Part shown: piece after piece, positions 12,546 to 22,887 of the stretch
Layout of the letters: the number at the start of each line of letters is the position of its first letter
Position numbering within the stretch: the first letter of the stretch is position 1
NCBI GenBank assembly: GCA_015680685.1
Contig: MNCI01009439.1
Coordinates: 625,238 to 689,237, forward strand
From: Gnetum montanum
Taxonomy: Eukaryota > Streptophyta > Gnetopsida > Gnetales > Gnetaceae
Length of the DNA stretch: 64,000 nucleotides
Direction: 5' to 3'
Made by a program: the position numbers and the translations under genes
The notes under the pieces: model-generated
Seen by the model: only the letters and a program-made list of their open reading frames with translations
What the model was told of the DNA's origin: nothing
Databases searched by the model: none

Positions 12546-13424
12546 TATATTCTACAACGTTTTTTATATGATATATGAGATTTAATTTTTTTTAAAAATT
12601 ACCTGTCCCCACTTTTTTTTGAGGCACACGTACGTTCAGAATCACGAATCCTCGATTCCTCGCGTCCACGAATCGGATTCTTTTGATGCATAGCTTTGAA
12701 CTAAACCATACGGGACAAAGAAAATACTAGTCCGCCTTCACTTTACTCACATGTTCTCTCTCATGCCGGCCGGCAACAGCATCCACCTTCTCGTTGATGC
12801 AGTGCACTCTGTTTCTTGTTGCCGCACCGCCGTTCTGCTCCGCTATTGCTTTCCCCGCCGTACACCGCTTTTTTCCGTGTCATTGTTGCTACCTACATTC
12901 ATGAAAAAAAGGAAGGCCTAGGTCTTAGGTCCCAACCCTTGGAGCCGTGCAGCCCTGCGCCACGTGCCATCTCAGCCTAAGCCGCTGCCCTTCCTCACTC
13001 CCGCGCACCGGCCCACTCTCTGCCACTTTTCCATCCGCTGCCACCACGTGTCCTTGGCCACCTTAATCCATCGCACATTCCCCACACACCTTTTGCTGCG
13101 CTGTGTTGTAGAAACCAATCTCCACTCCCACCATCAAACCTCGGCTTACCATTGTTCCCCACGACTGCGGCGGCGCCAACGTAGGCGCAGTGCAGGATCG
13201 CAGTGGCAGTGCTACCGAGTTTGATGCTGCCGCAGCACCCCAACACGATGACGCCAACACTTGCTTGGACACCATACGCGTCGCCCCTCCCTTGTGCACC
13301 ACTGCAGCCTCACGGCAGAAAGCCTACAAGTACAAGCCCTCCCTGTGACAAAAAATACCTTACCCCTTCACCCATTCTAGAGCAACGCTGCCCAACGTGG
13401 CTAGGGCGGGTGTACCGTACCCTA

Positions 13425-14310
13425 TCTCTTTATCCATACTAGGTCCACGCTGGCCAGCATGGAGGATCCAAGAAGGTGAACTTTTGAGCCCTTGAGCCAC
13501 AGCCCCGGCCACTCCCACCACCCCACAGTAAGCAAGCTAACCAATATTACTGCCTTGGTGCCGCCGTCGGCCTTGTTTGTAGGTAGCGTTGGCCCTGCAA
13601 GGGTCACACAAGCGTATAAAGGCTGCGCAGCCCTGCAGAGGGCCACATGAGCCTTAGGGATGCACATCACGATGCCCCCTCCCTCGTCGTGCACTCCCGC
13701 TCCACCGCCCAAAGCAAGAAGCTGTTGTAGCACCGGCATGCGCTTGAGCGTCTTTATTGAACAACCCCTCACCCGCTGCTGCATGGGGCCATGCTGCAGC
13801 ATGGCCCAAGGGAACGATGACAAAAAGTATAAAAAATGTTACCCTCTCATCCACGATGGTCAGCGTGGATCCAGCGTGGGTACCACGAACCAGTGCCACA
13901 TCTCAAAGCTCTCGACCACCTCAGCACCCCTGTCACCAATCTTTGCCTTGTCATTGGTCTTTCATCGCATTTGTTGCCCTGCCATCTTTCACCTGAGCAG
14001 CGACCACGAAACCCTCATCCCAGCAAAAGAAGGAGCGAAAGGGATGTTGAAGTACAGGAGCAGCTCCTTGGTGGGCATGTCTTCTGAATCATGGACACCA
14101 CCAAGCTCATCGCCAACCTTAGCTCCAAATCTCCTTGCACACATAGCAACCCAATTTTCATCCACTGCACAATAATCTTCTCAATCTCCTCCATCACACT
14201 GGATCCACGCTGCCCAGTGTGGATCTAGCATGGATAAAAAGTTAAAAACCCTAAAGAACCCTCACACCCCATCATCCACTCTGATCAGTGTGGATCCAAC
14301 GTAGGTGCCA
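13425..14310. repeat. Degenerate repeat with GTGGATCCAGCGTGG motif
   Basis: Related blocks occur near 13430 (CCACGCTGGCCAGCATGG), 13852 (TCAGCGTGGATCCAGCGTGG), 14190 (ATCCACGCTGCCCAGTGTGG) and 14280 (TCAGTGTGGATCCAACGTAGG). The last two are preceded or followed by A-rich GATAAAAAGTTAAAAA-type sequence. The units are too diverged to set exact borders by eye. Confidence 0.45.
14015..14197 (-). pseudogene. Receptor-like kinase C-terminal fragment
   Basis: The open frame contains EEIEKIIVQWMKIGLLCVQ, then LRLAMSLVVSMIQ. This closely resembles the end of kinase subdomain XI in plant receptor-like kinases (IGLLCVQxxxxxRPxMxxVVxML), especially S-locus and cysteine-rich types. The invariant Arg-Pro reads Arg-Leu here. 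A frameshift after SMIQ leads into a short C-terminal tail in another frame. No upstream kinase subdomains could be recognised, so this is a fragment. A chance match is unlikely but not excluded. Confidence 0.5.
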
Positions 14311-15380
14311 TCAGTTGGACCCTCAACAATCTTCACCGCCCTACACAGTGCCATGAACAATGCCGCCATGCTGTAGCCCGTACCATAATCACGGGCCGCG
14401 GAATCACCAATGCAGGTCATCGTGGTCGTGGCCTCTACTCTCTGTACCGCCTTGGCCATCTGCACTGTCCTTCTACGCCATTGCTGGTGCTACCCTTCAT
14501 CACACAAGATTCTGGCACCTCTGCAGATGTGCCATCTTCCCGTCACGTGTGACTCACCATAGAGAGCCGCACGGGCCCAGCAACGGGTCGTGTTGGACCC
14601 GCAGAGGACTGCCCTTCGGTCCTACAATGGACAACACAACCCCAACCTACGGTCGTACTGCAGAACCCCGCCGCGCAACCGCCATGCGCCGAGCCCTCTC
14701 TTTGCCTCTTGCCTTGCCCTGTCGACCGCCACCTCCTCGGAGACGGTGCCCGTGCCGAGGTTCAGCGGCTCTCTCGACGCCGCCGTGCTGAAGTGTTGTA
14801 GACTCGTGTCATGGACTCCGGCTGCTCGCCGTGGACGCCGGCGCTGCTTTCGTGGTGAGCGACCGGTGGGATTCATTCGGGTTCCTGGTCGACGGGCCCG
14901 AGGCAGTGATGGAGCACCACACAGGTGTACTGTGTACACTAATGTTGCCAGAATCGCCAGCGTGCTCCATGTGCAGCATCATGTCATTTCTGTGCAGGCC
15001 CGGACTGCAGTAGCAAAGCCCACCGTTGCCGTTGATATGTTATAGTTGTTGTCACTTTGTTTTATTATCTTGGTAAAAGTATTACCTTGGTATTGGAAAT
15101 TTTGAAATTGCTGCTGCTGCAAATTACCATGCTAGAAGAGAGAGTAGTTAATATGGCAGTGTGGTTGTTTGTTTGCAAGTTTGCTCTCTTATTATTATAA
15201 TGGCGTCGCTTCCTATGCCGTTATAATGTTACAATTGACCATGGTGGTCACGGAACCACGGCTTGGTTTGGCCACGACAACGTTTTTATTTGTGAAATAA
15301 AAAATAGGAAAACACAAATAATAAAAAACACAAACAAACTCATTAAATAAATATTATATTCAATACTTTTACTTTGCTCT

Positions 15381-15418
15381 ACCTAGGTCGACATAGTTTA
15401 CCTAGGTCGACATAGTTT
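15381..15418 (+). repeat. 19-bp perfect tandem duplication
   Basis: The unit ACCTAGGTCGACATAGTTT is repeated twice with no mismatch. The lack of divergence contrasts with the decayed surroundings and suggests a recent replication slip. Confidence 0.9.
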
Positions 15419-16641
15419 ACTCTATCTTTAACTTTGTTTTACCTTGATATGACCCTATTTTACTTTATTTTACCAAATTATACCTCATCTTTACCATGTT
15501 GCAACTAAATTTCACCTTGTCTCATCTTGTGTTTCCCTTATAATGGCCTTGCCAGTGAAATAGGCCTCTACCATGACCTGCTAAGGCCTAAAACTAGCAA
15601 AATGTAACCTTATTTAATTACATTCCTCCATCACTTGGCCTTGCTCGAACCTTGGTTGACTTGATTTTACATTAATTGATGTCATTTGACATCAACATAA
15701 CCTTATTTGATCATTATTTGACACCATTTTATATGGTTTTGACCATGATTTGGCCTTCATTTGACCCCATTAGGCATCATTTGACCTTTGTTTCACCCTG
15801 TTTACATTAAGCTATCCCTTATAGCCTTTATTGACCACGTTTAAGCTTTGTTTAACCTTTGAATTGGTGTTAGGTGATGGGGTTTGACCATTCTTGACCA
15901 TCATTTGACACCATGTAACTATGGCTTGCCAAGGTATTAAACTGGAAACCCCATGGCTCGCTAAGGCCTACAACTAACAAAAGTGTAACCATGTTTGACC
16001 TTGCATTACATTTTATTGTCTTATAGCCTTTGTTGACATTACTTGGATACTTGTATGGCCTTTGTTGTAACATTTTGTCTCATTCATGCATTATTATCAT
16101 AGTATTTTGCATTATTGTTGGCATTATTTTATTGGTTTTATAAATTTTTCTCAATTTGTTACACAGGTGCCACTTGATGTGCTTATGTTGTCATGCAGGA
16201 ACAAGCCAGGAGGATGAGGAAGCAAACTCAACTAGCCTTAAAGCCTTAGTAAACCCCTCTCATGAAGTTGTTAGGCTAGATTGACCTTACGTAACCAAGC
16301 CTTAAGCTTGAAATCATTCTACTATGCAATTGTAACACCTTGAAGTATCCCAACGTTCATTGAACTCGAAGCTAGAAACATCACAAAGGGTCTCATAGTT
16401 GGAATTCCTATCTAAACCATGATGGTGCGGAGGAAACATCTAGGATCAAGTTTCTCACTAGAACTTAAGCTTGCTCAATACCATCTCAAACCCTTGTTAT
16501 GCAACATTAAAGCCATCATGCAACCCTAATTATATCTAACGCTTACATGTTTGCTTGTAGTATTGTTTACCATTGTTGATAGGTTGCAATGAATGACCAA
16601 CGTTGACAACTTTGATGATCTACAACAAGAAAGCTTGCATG

Positions 16642-16662
16642 CTCTCTCTCTCTCTCTCTCTC
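16642..16662 (+). repeat. (CT)n microsatellite
   Basis: About ten CT units followed by TCCTCCCCCC. Confidence 0.95.
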
Positions 16663-17235
16663 CTCCCCCCCAACCCCCCATTTTTGGCATAATGAACAAG
16701 CTACAAAACTTTATGAATCATAGGCACATCACATAGATTTCCCTATGCTATAATGATGGTGACTTGTTATCACCTAGTTTGTTAGTTATCTCATGTAGCC
16801 TGATACATCATATTGCAATAACATGCTTTCTTTGGCTAGTTTTCTTATTCTCTTGGTGTTGTGCTTGTAGGAGGGAGCTTGGAGTAATCACAAGGCTGCA
16901 ACTCATCATAGCAGCAAGTCATCATATGACCTCAATGCATAATAGTCGATGAGCTTATCCTGTTGTGTTAAGAGTGCTTATGTCATTTCCATCCCATTAT
17001 CACTCCTTGAACCCAAACCCATAGCTTAAATATAATTTTCCTTATCCTAAACAACAATGTTGAACAATGTCTAAACTCATGCATTGTGGCCATATGACAT
17101 CTCCTTCATCATGCTCCACCACCAAGACTATTGAATGCAACACATATCATTCAACAAGAAAACCAAATTGAATCGGCCTTGGTAAAGAAGCCCAACGAAT
17201 ATTTCACCCCACAAAAAAAAATAATGGGGAAACAA

Positions 17236-19764
17236 ACTACAAGGAAGCCAAAATGGCCAATGAAGACCAAAAGAACAAATTAATAGCTCCAAACATGCAA
17301 AGAAAGGAGCCTAATGGCTGAACAAACCTTAGGATGAGGTGATGCTTCCTCAAACGCACTTGCAAAGTAAACCACACTTCAGAACACAAAGTGCTAAAAT
17401 CATTGTTTATCCAAAATGTTTGTGTCACACTGTGACCATGATGTCAGCCTATGAAACTCATTGTTAACCCATGTAACCACTTCCTCATAACCAAATATAG
17501 CTTGTAACTAGTATAATCTCATCATAACACCTCATCCCATCATCACAAGTACTCTTTGGCATAGTTCAACACAACTGAATCAAATGCAAAGAAGGAACAT
17601 TGGTGGTGGACCTATAGTGGTGTTTTGTATTCTTTGTCAATGCCTCTTAGGTCAATCCTCCAAATACCAACAAAGAGGGGCCATTGAAACACCACCAAAA
17701 TTCCATGTTATAACCATTTTGATCATGTAGCTTGCACCCCATGAAACCTGAGGCTAAAAATTCATTGTAAATGTGAAGATTGTAATCCAATAAATGCAAT
17801 TTCACATATTTTATGCTTTTGGGGTTGAAAACTACCTCATAAATGGTTAAAGCCTCATCCCCTAAGTGATAAAAGTTACATAATGTCAATATTTAGACAT
17901 GGGGAGGTTAAAAATGCTTTTTGGGATGCCAAAATTGGAATTTTGATTAGTTTTGTGATGGGTATAGCATTTTCTACAATGGAGACACCTACATGGAGGT
18001 ATAACTCACCTACCCTAGCATGGAGGGATGTGGTAGTATCCATGCTCAACGTAGAGGGGTGTAATTTGCCCATGCCCAATGTGGAGGGTATAACTTTTGA
18101 ACCCCCCTCCCCCCAACATAGTTTTACCACTTCATCCTCCTAATGTGGATGCCATCCCCCCAACATGGGTGTTGTAGCCCAATTACTATTTTTAGTAAAT
18201 GGAATGGCTTTAATGGTCATTGGGATATGAAACTTACCATACATAGTAACCCTCCACCACCCCGATTTGAACACCCACAGATCTACATTGATAAAAATTT
18301 GTTAGAATTTGTAGTTGATTTGCAACCAATTTATAGCCAATCTACAACCAAATTTATGGCCAAAACATTATAAAACCCAAATCCAAACACCATGTATAGG
18401 TTCTATGAATTTTTTAATCCCACACTTTTGCCATTTTTAGCATCTAAAAGCTCTTGCAATCTAGCCAAAATGCAACTTCAGATATCATCCCAACATGGAA
18501 ACCATCATTGTAGATCCAATGCAAAGAGAAGTAAAGGTTCAAAAGCATTGGGAGTTGTAGAACCTCTAGATCATGGAGCTAGTTGTAGTGGTTTCAACAA
18601 ACTTTGAACCCCCACCAAAGTGAACCCATTGCTATTCCAAGCATACATTGTACACATTTCTTGAACCATTCTTTATTTCTTTTAAAATAGTGTTTACAGT
18701 TTTGTTTGTGTGCAAGATAGATTTATTTGTTCAATTTTGGTGCATTTATTTTCTCAGATCTACATTACATATTTATTTTTCTACCCTTCTTTTTACATTT
18801 TCCAAGTTCCTAGGTCATTTGTTGAATCGTCCAAGACATCTTGGATCCCATTTTTCGAAGGCCTTGGGGATTCGAGGTTAAAGTTGTTGCACTAGAGTTT
18901 TCAGTCTTCCAGCAATAGAAGTTTTTAGTCACTACAATATCCTCTCCACCATATACCACTTAGTTTTACCTTATATTTTTACTTATATCTTTTCTTTATC
19001 CAAATTACTATTTATTTTACCAAGGTTACTATTCATTTATAGTCTTTTACTGAAATTACTATTCATTTACCATATTTTACCAAGGTTACTATTTACTTTT
19101 ACCTTTGTACCCCATTTTACCATGATATGTATATTTTTACTCGAGTTTGCATTTTCCCTAATTTCTCTTAGCCTCTTTTTGTCATCCATTGTAATAATAA
19201 AATAAGTAATTTTTTGTTATTCATGATTATAATTAAACATGCAAAAATAGCTTATTTATTAAATACTCTAACTACTTCCAAGATACATTACATATCTATG
19301 GTTGTGCTTGCATAAAATTTTCCTTTCTTCAGAATTGATTATAGCAACAAAAAATATTATATGAGGAAGTGATTATTGAAATTAGAAATAGTAAGCTAGA
19401 GAAAATATCTCTATTCTAGAGAAAAAAATGAAGTAATGAAATGTTGTTCACTTTTTATAACTTTTTTTTGGTATCTTTAATGATGAAATGTAGAAGTGAT
19501 TATGTAATGAGAATGATAGAATATCTTCCTAAGTTAATGTAAAATCATTAGTTTCATAATCCTTTAAGACTTGTAACCACTCTCAATAAATTTGTAACAA
19601 AGAGATATGTCTCATAACTCTAGAAAAATTACAATCCTTTTACAAAATATTAACAACCAACATCCAAGTTACAAATGTGTGTGGAGATGCAAACCTAAGC
19701 AATAATTAATAAATTAATAAAGATAAGAGCACCAAAGAATAATACATACCATGATGTATGTTCG
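17236..19764. other. Unassigned AT-rich region
   Basis: Only short open frames (for example 17647-17889 minus, 18648-18881 plus) exist, without recognised domains. Around 18000-18130 are CATGGAGG / CAATGTGGAGG phrases that recall, but do not clearly match, the 13.4-14.3 kb repeats. Between 18990 and 19090 a TTTACCAAGGTTACTATT-type word occurs several times. No terminal repeats or target duplications could be fixed. Confidence 0.5.
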
Positions 19765-20798
19765 TGTAGGAACACCTCTACTAATTCCCTTGTTTTACCC
19801 TATATGAATGTTTTGTAGGATTCAAGCTTGAAGAAGATGTGGATGAGTGTGTCTTCTTGTGTTGATTTTGTTGATGATGATTCCTAGATGTTTTGGCATG
19901 TTTTGGGCTCATTTTGATGAGTTTAGGGGGGTTCCAAAGTCTATGAAAACCTATTTGGAGGCATCTAGAGGTTCTAGACATTAAAGTAAGCATTTTTGTA
20001 TTCAGCCCTAGTAGGTGAGACGTTCCATTAGAAATTGTGTCATACTAAGTAAGAAGTCCCAATTTTGCAGGTGATATATTGGGCAAGACATCCCACTAGA
20101 ACCTAGGACATCTTAGAACCAGATAAGATGTCCCAAAAAAATAATAGATGTCTCAGGCGAGAGATGGGTTTTAGCAATAGACGTACTCCAAAGTTAGAGA
20201 TAACCCAACTAGATGGAGAAACTTCCAAAAACACCCATTCCAATTTGGAAAACAACCAAAGAAAGATGGAAATAAGAAAACCAAGATGAAAATAGTTGGG
20301 GAGAAGGTGAGAAGACTTGGAAAATATCTAAAGAATCTCAAGTTGAATTCAGGAAAGGTTTCTAGGTTTCTTTTCTTTTGGTTGCTTATAAATATAGAGG
20401 TAATTCACCATTGTTAGTGTCGAAGGCCAAAACCTAGATCAAGAGTAAGATAGAGAGTTATGAAGGGAGGAGAGCTTGTGTAAGGAAATTGAGTTGGAGG
20501 AAAGGGAGAGCACTTGAGAGAGGTCAAGGGAATCTCTTATAAGTGTCTTATGTTCAGATTGAGCTCCATGATGAGATATTGAGGATTGAAAGGAGACAAG
20601 TATGGTCTCTAACATCCTTGGAAGAGTTTTGAATTGAGCTTGGCTCCTCAACTTTGATGTATTTTCTATGTATTTTGAGAATTTTCTTAATATAAGAAGA
20701 TTTTTCTCTATTTTATTGTGTTCTTATTTTCTAAGTTAGATTTTCTTGGAAGTTGTGGATTGGATCTTATTAGGCTCTATTGAACTGAAAACCATGCA
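19765..20798 (+). repeat. 5' LTR of the LARD-like element
   Basis: This 1034-bp LTR is homologous to 22589-22887 plus 37750-38461, including AAGATGTGGATGAGTGTGTC, the GATGTCCCA-rich part and CTTAATATAAGAAGATTTT near the end. A TATA box (TATAAATA) lies at 20397-20404. The 5' end is TGTAGG and the 3' end is CATGCA (CTACA in the other LTR). Confidence 0.85.
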
Positions 20799-20805
20799 CC
20801 AAATT

Positions 20806-20817
20806 TGGTATTAGAGC
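20806..20817 (+). other. Primer binding site (initiator tRNA-Met)
   Basis: TGGTATTAGAGC differs by one C-to-T change from TGGTATCAGAGC, the usual complement to plant initiator tRNA-Met. It lies 7 bp after the LTR end. Confidence 0.85.
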
Positions 20818-20853
20818 AATGGTTTGGAGGTTTCCACATTTCTATGTTGAAGC

Positions 20854-21207
20854 TTGGTGTTTTCTTTGAATGAAAGGAACATTGTTAGGGATATTTGTGC
20901 TTTAAGAAGAAGACAAATCAAGAGCTTGGAAAAGAGCTTCAAGAATTCAAGGACTCCTTTTAAGGCTTTTGTGGCTAAAATACAAGAACATCTTCCCAAA
21001 GTAAAGATCCATAAGCACCAAGATTTTTCAAAAACTTCAAGGAGGGATATGGAGAAATTCAAGACTAACATGGGAAATATTTTGAGAATAATAAAGAGAA
21101 TATCTGCTACCCATCAAGAAATGAAGGAAGATGAAAGACCTAGTGAAGTAGAGATCAACGAGAAAAGAAATTCTCAAGTATCTCTTATTGGGCAAGGGAG
21201 TGCTTAA
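20854..21207 (+). CDS. Hypothetical basic protein of the LARD-like element
   Basis: A 117-residue Lys/Arg-rich open frame shortly after the primer site, where gag would lie. It contains RRRQIKSLEKSFKNS and RRDMEKFKTNMGNIL, compatible with helical or coiled-coil structure. No gag or zinc-knuckle motif is recognised. The first ATG may not be the true start, and stops follow at 21208. It may be a gag remnant, but no function is assigned. Confidence 0.35.
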   Translation: MVFSLNERNIVRDICALRRRQIKSLEKSFKNSRTPFKAFVAKIQEHLPKVKIHKHQDFSKTSRRDMEKFKTNMGNILRIIKRISATHQEMKEDERPSEVEINEKRNSQVSLIGQGSA

Positions 21208-21742
21208 TACTCAAGGATTTCAAGGAAGGAAACCAAGAGCTTTATCAAAGGAACCAAGAGATCTTCAAAGTCTAAGATAGTGTATGCTACTAATTAAGGA
21301 GAGTTCCTGCATCATATGTCATGAGAGGTAAAGGATCAAAGCCAAAAAAAGTGGCAAAGATCAATGAACTTCTTCAAGGAGGATCAAGGATAGCACTAGA
21401 AGGTGTGATACTCATTCTTTTTGCAATTGTTCTATACCTTGTGGCAAGGATAAGAAGATTCTAAACCAAGTTGAGGTTACCTCATTAGAAAGAGGTGAGT
21501 CTTCTAGCCAAGGTATGTGGAAGAATAATTTCTTTAATGATGTTTTTGATGAAACTAAGGTTAAAGCCATAGAGGATAACTTACCTTTTGAATTAGTACC
21601 TCCAAAATGGGATGAAGAGCTTGTTGATGATTCTTTTAAAGATGAGAAGCCATTGGAATTGGGAACTGCTATTTGAAACCTTGAACCTTCAAGCTTCCAT
21701 GAGATTGAATAGCCACATGTTGAAGATTAAGTTGAACCAAAG

Positions 21743-22264
21743 ATGGATGGGATAAGCCATGAAGAGGTAAGTAAGAGTGAGATTGACCTTATTGATGGTA
21801 GCAATGACTTTCATATCAAAGCTAGTATGATGGATACTAGTTTTTCACTTGACCTTGGTAGTAGTTTGTTCAATGGTAATGATGATCATCATGATCATTA
21901 TATAGATTGTAATGGAATTGAGAGTCATGTTGTGACTTTTGATGCCATTGTTAGTAAGAGGAAGACTAATAATGATAAGTTTTTTGACGATGATGGCTAT
22001 TGGGATAGTCATTGTGAGAAGGTCATTATTGATGTGGGGGAAGACATTGATAATGATATGATTTTCCAAAATTTCAAGATGCTTGCTATTGATTATATTA
22101 ATGATAAATTTGTGAACTGTATTGATGGATTTGATTATGTTAGCTATAAAATGGATGAGCAACATGAAGGCAATCTACATGATGGTGCTAATGATGAAAG
22201 GAAGCTAAGTGGTAGTCTTCCAAACACCAAGAAGAAGAAGGTGAAGAAGGAAAAAAAGAACTAA
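21743..22264 (+). CDS. Hypothetical acidic protein of the LARD-like element
   Basis: A 173-residue frame rich in Asp, Asn and His (for example DDHHDHYIDCNGIE and DDDGYWDSH), ending in a strongly basic tail (KKKKVKKEKKN). It carries no recognised polymerase or integrase motif. Composition is unlike the neighbouring Athila genes. A second, weaker frame lies upstream (21480-21676, SSLERGESSSQG-like) with stops between. It could be a captured fragment or an element-specific protein. Confidence 0.35.
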   Translation: MDGISHEEVSKSEIDLIDGSNDFHIKASMMDTSFSLDLGSSLFNGNDDHHDHYIDCNGIESHVVTFDAIVSKRKTNNDKFFDDDGYWDSHCEKVIIDVGEDIDNDMIFQNFKMLAIDYINDKFVNCIDGFDYVSYKMDEQHEGNLHDGANDERKLSGSLPNTKKKKVKKEKKN

Positions 22265-22588
22265 AGAAAGGATGTTGGATTAAGAAAGCCAAATCCTTTG
22301 TCTTTTTCTTATTCTTTATTTGTTGCAAGATTGAGTCATCATGTAGATTCAAGGAAAGCATCCTAAGGAGATGATCAAATGAAGGAAGCATGGTGGGGCA
22401 TTAGGACAAGCCCCCATGAGCAATGAAAGCTCAAATCCAAAACCTCCAATGATATTCATTCTTGTGTTTATAATACATTCAGCCTTAATTGTTGTACTAA
22501 GTGTAATGACCTTGAGTCATGGGGGCATGGTTCTTTCCAACTTACAAAAGGTCATGATACATGACATTTTTAAGAATGGGATAGGTGA

Positions 22589-22887
22589 TGTAGGAACACC
22601 TCTTCTAATACCCTTAGTATACCCTACATAAATTTTTTTCAAGTTTAAGGCTTGAAGAAGATGTGGATGAGTGTGTCCTATTAATCTATGTCTTCTTATG
22701 TTGATTTTGTTGATGATGATTCCTAGATGTTTTAGCATGTTTTTGGCTCATTTTGATGAGATTAGAGGCTTCCATGAACTATGAAAACTTTTTTGGAGGC
22801 ATTCAAAACTTCTAGATATCCAAACAAGCATTTTTGTATTTGGCCTTGGTAGGTGAGATGTCCCACCAAAAATTGGGACATCCCAGG
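22589..22887 (+). repeat. 3' LTR of the LARD-like element, left part
   Basis: Begins TGTAGGAACACCTC and aligns with 19765-20060. It is interrupted at 22888 by NA-B. The 5 bases before the insertion are CCAGG; the 5 bases after NA-B are CTAGG (37745-37749), a target duplication with one transition. The remaining LTR continues at 37750. Confidence 0.88.

Larger units (their letters stand above)
10239..12693 (+). mobile_element. hAT-superfamily DNA transposon, degenerate
   Basis: A perfect 8-bp target duplication CTTTGAAC flanks the insertion (10231-10238 and 12694-12701), and the interrupted LTR resumes exactly after it. Short terminal inverted repeats begin CTATGC at both ends. Subterminal GATTCG/ATTCGCG motifs occur at both ends (10251-10320 and 12640-12680, inverted). 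The only coding remnant is the C-terminal transposase domain near 11770-12460. The 5' two thirds is noncoding here, suggesting internal loss. A 78-bp N gap lies at 12468-12545. Confidence 0.88.
7007..12733 (+). mobile_element. Non-autonomous Athila-related LTR element NA-A (5' part off window)
   Basis: After the copy 1 insertion point, the sequence follows NA-B (24606 onward, then 35979-37603) through the ORF, polypurine tract and 3' LTR. It has no protease, RT or integrase. The LTR is homologous to the Athila LTRs: TGATGA start, GATATC cluster, TATA, CAATAAAGATCGA and GAGTATGACTTAATCACGAG blocks. This suggests mobilisation in trans by Athila proteins. A hAT transposon (10239-12693) interrupts the 3' LTR. 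The last ~140 bp of the LTR are missing at 12733. Confidence 0.82.
9553..12733 (+). repeat. 3' LTR of NA-A, split by a hAT insertion and truncated
   Basis: The LTR parts are 9553-10238 and 12702-12733 and align with 36885-37603 of NA-B (about 718 bp). Homology then stops in ACTAGTCC, so the last ~140 bp including the CA end are lost. Features include the GATATC cluster (9579-9662), TATATAAG (9669-9676) and AATAAAG near 9861. The join at 12733 to GC-rich DNA marks an old deletion or recombination. Confidence 0.8.
12734..15050. other. GC-rich region of unknown origin
   Basis: Base composition rises sharply relative to both sides, and the region starts exactly where LTR homology ends. Several short open frames exist on both strands, but none shows a convincing family signature except a receptor-kinase-like tail at 14015-14197 (minus). 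Motifs of the form GTGGATCCA(G/A)CGT(G/A)GGT, with nearby GATAAAAAGTTAAAAA-like sequence, recur near 13430, 13860, 14195 and 14285. This suggests a degenerate ~340-420-bp repeat. It could be a decayed gene cluster or a captured-gene transposon. Confidence 0.5.
15051..17235. other. AT-rich non-coding stretch with TTTACC/TTTGACC-rich sequence
   Basis: No gene was recognised. From 15370 to 16080 the plus strand is dominated by short TTTTACC, TTTGACC and CCTTG words. A similar texture returns at 18950-19140, raising the possibility of a decayed LTR pair, which I could not prove. A (CT)n microsatellite lies at 16642-16662, followed by C-runs. Confidence 0.5.

Noticed and set aside
13422-14791. Several long overlapping ORFs on both strands in the GC-rich island
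   Set aside because: GC-rich DNA gives long chance ORFs; no family signature was found except the kinase-like tail listed.
15300-19200. Possible LTR pair formed by TTTACC-rich stretches at 15370-15500 and 18950-19140
   Set aside because: Similarity is compositional; no matching ends, primer site or target duplication could be shown.
21845-22165. Ile-rich minus-strand ORF in the LARD-like element
   Set aside because: It is antisense to the acidic plus-strand ORF and its Ile/Met bias simply mirrors the GAT/AAT codons there.
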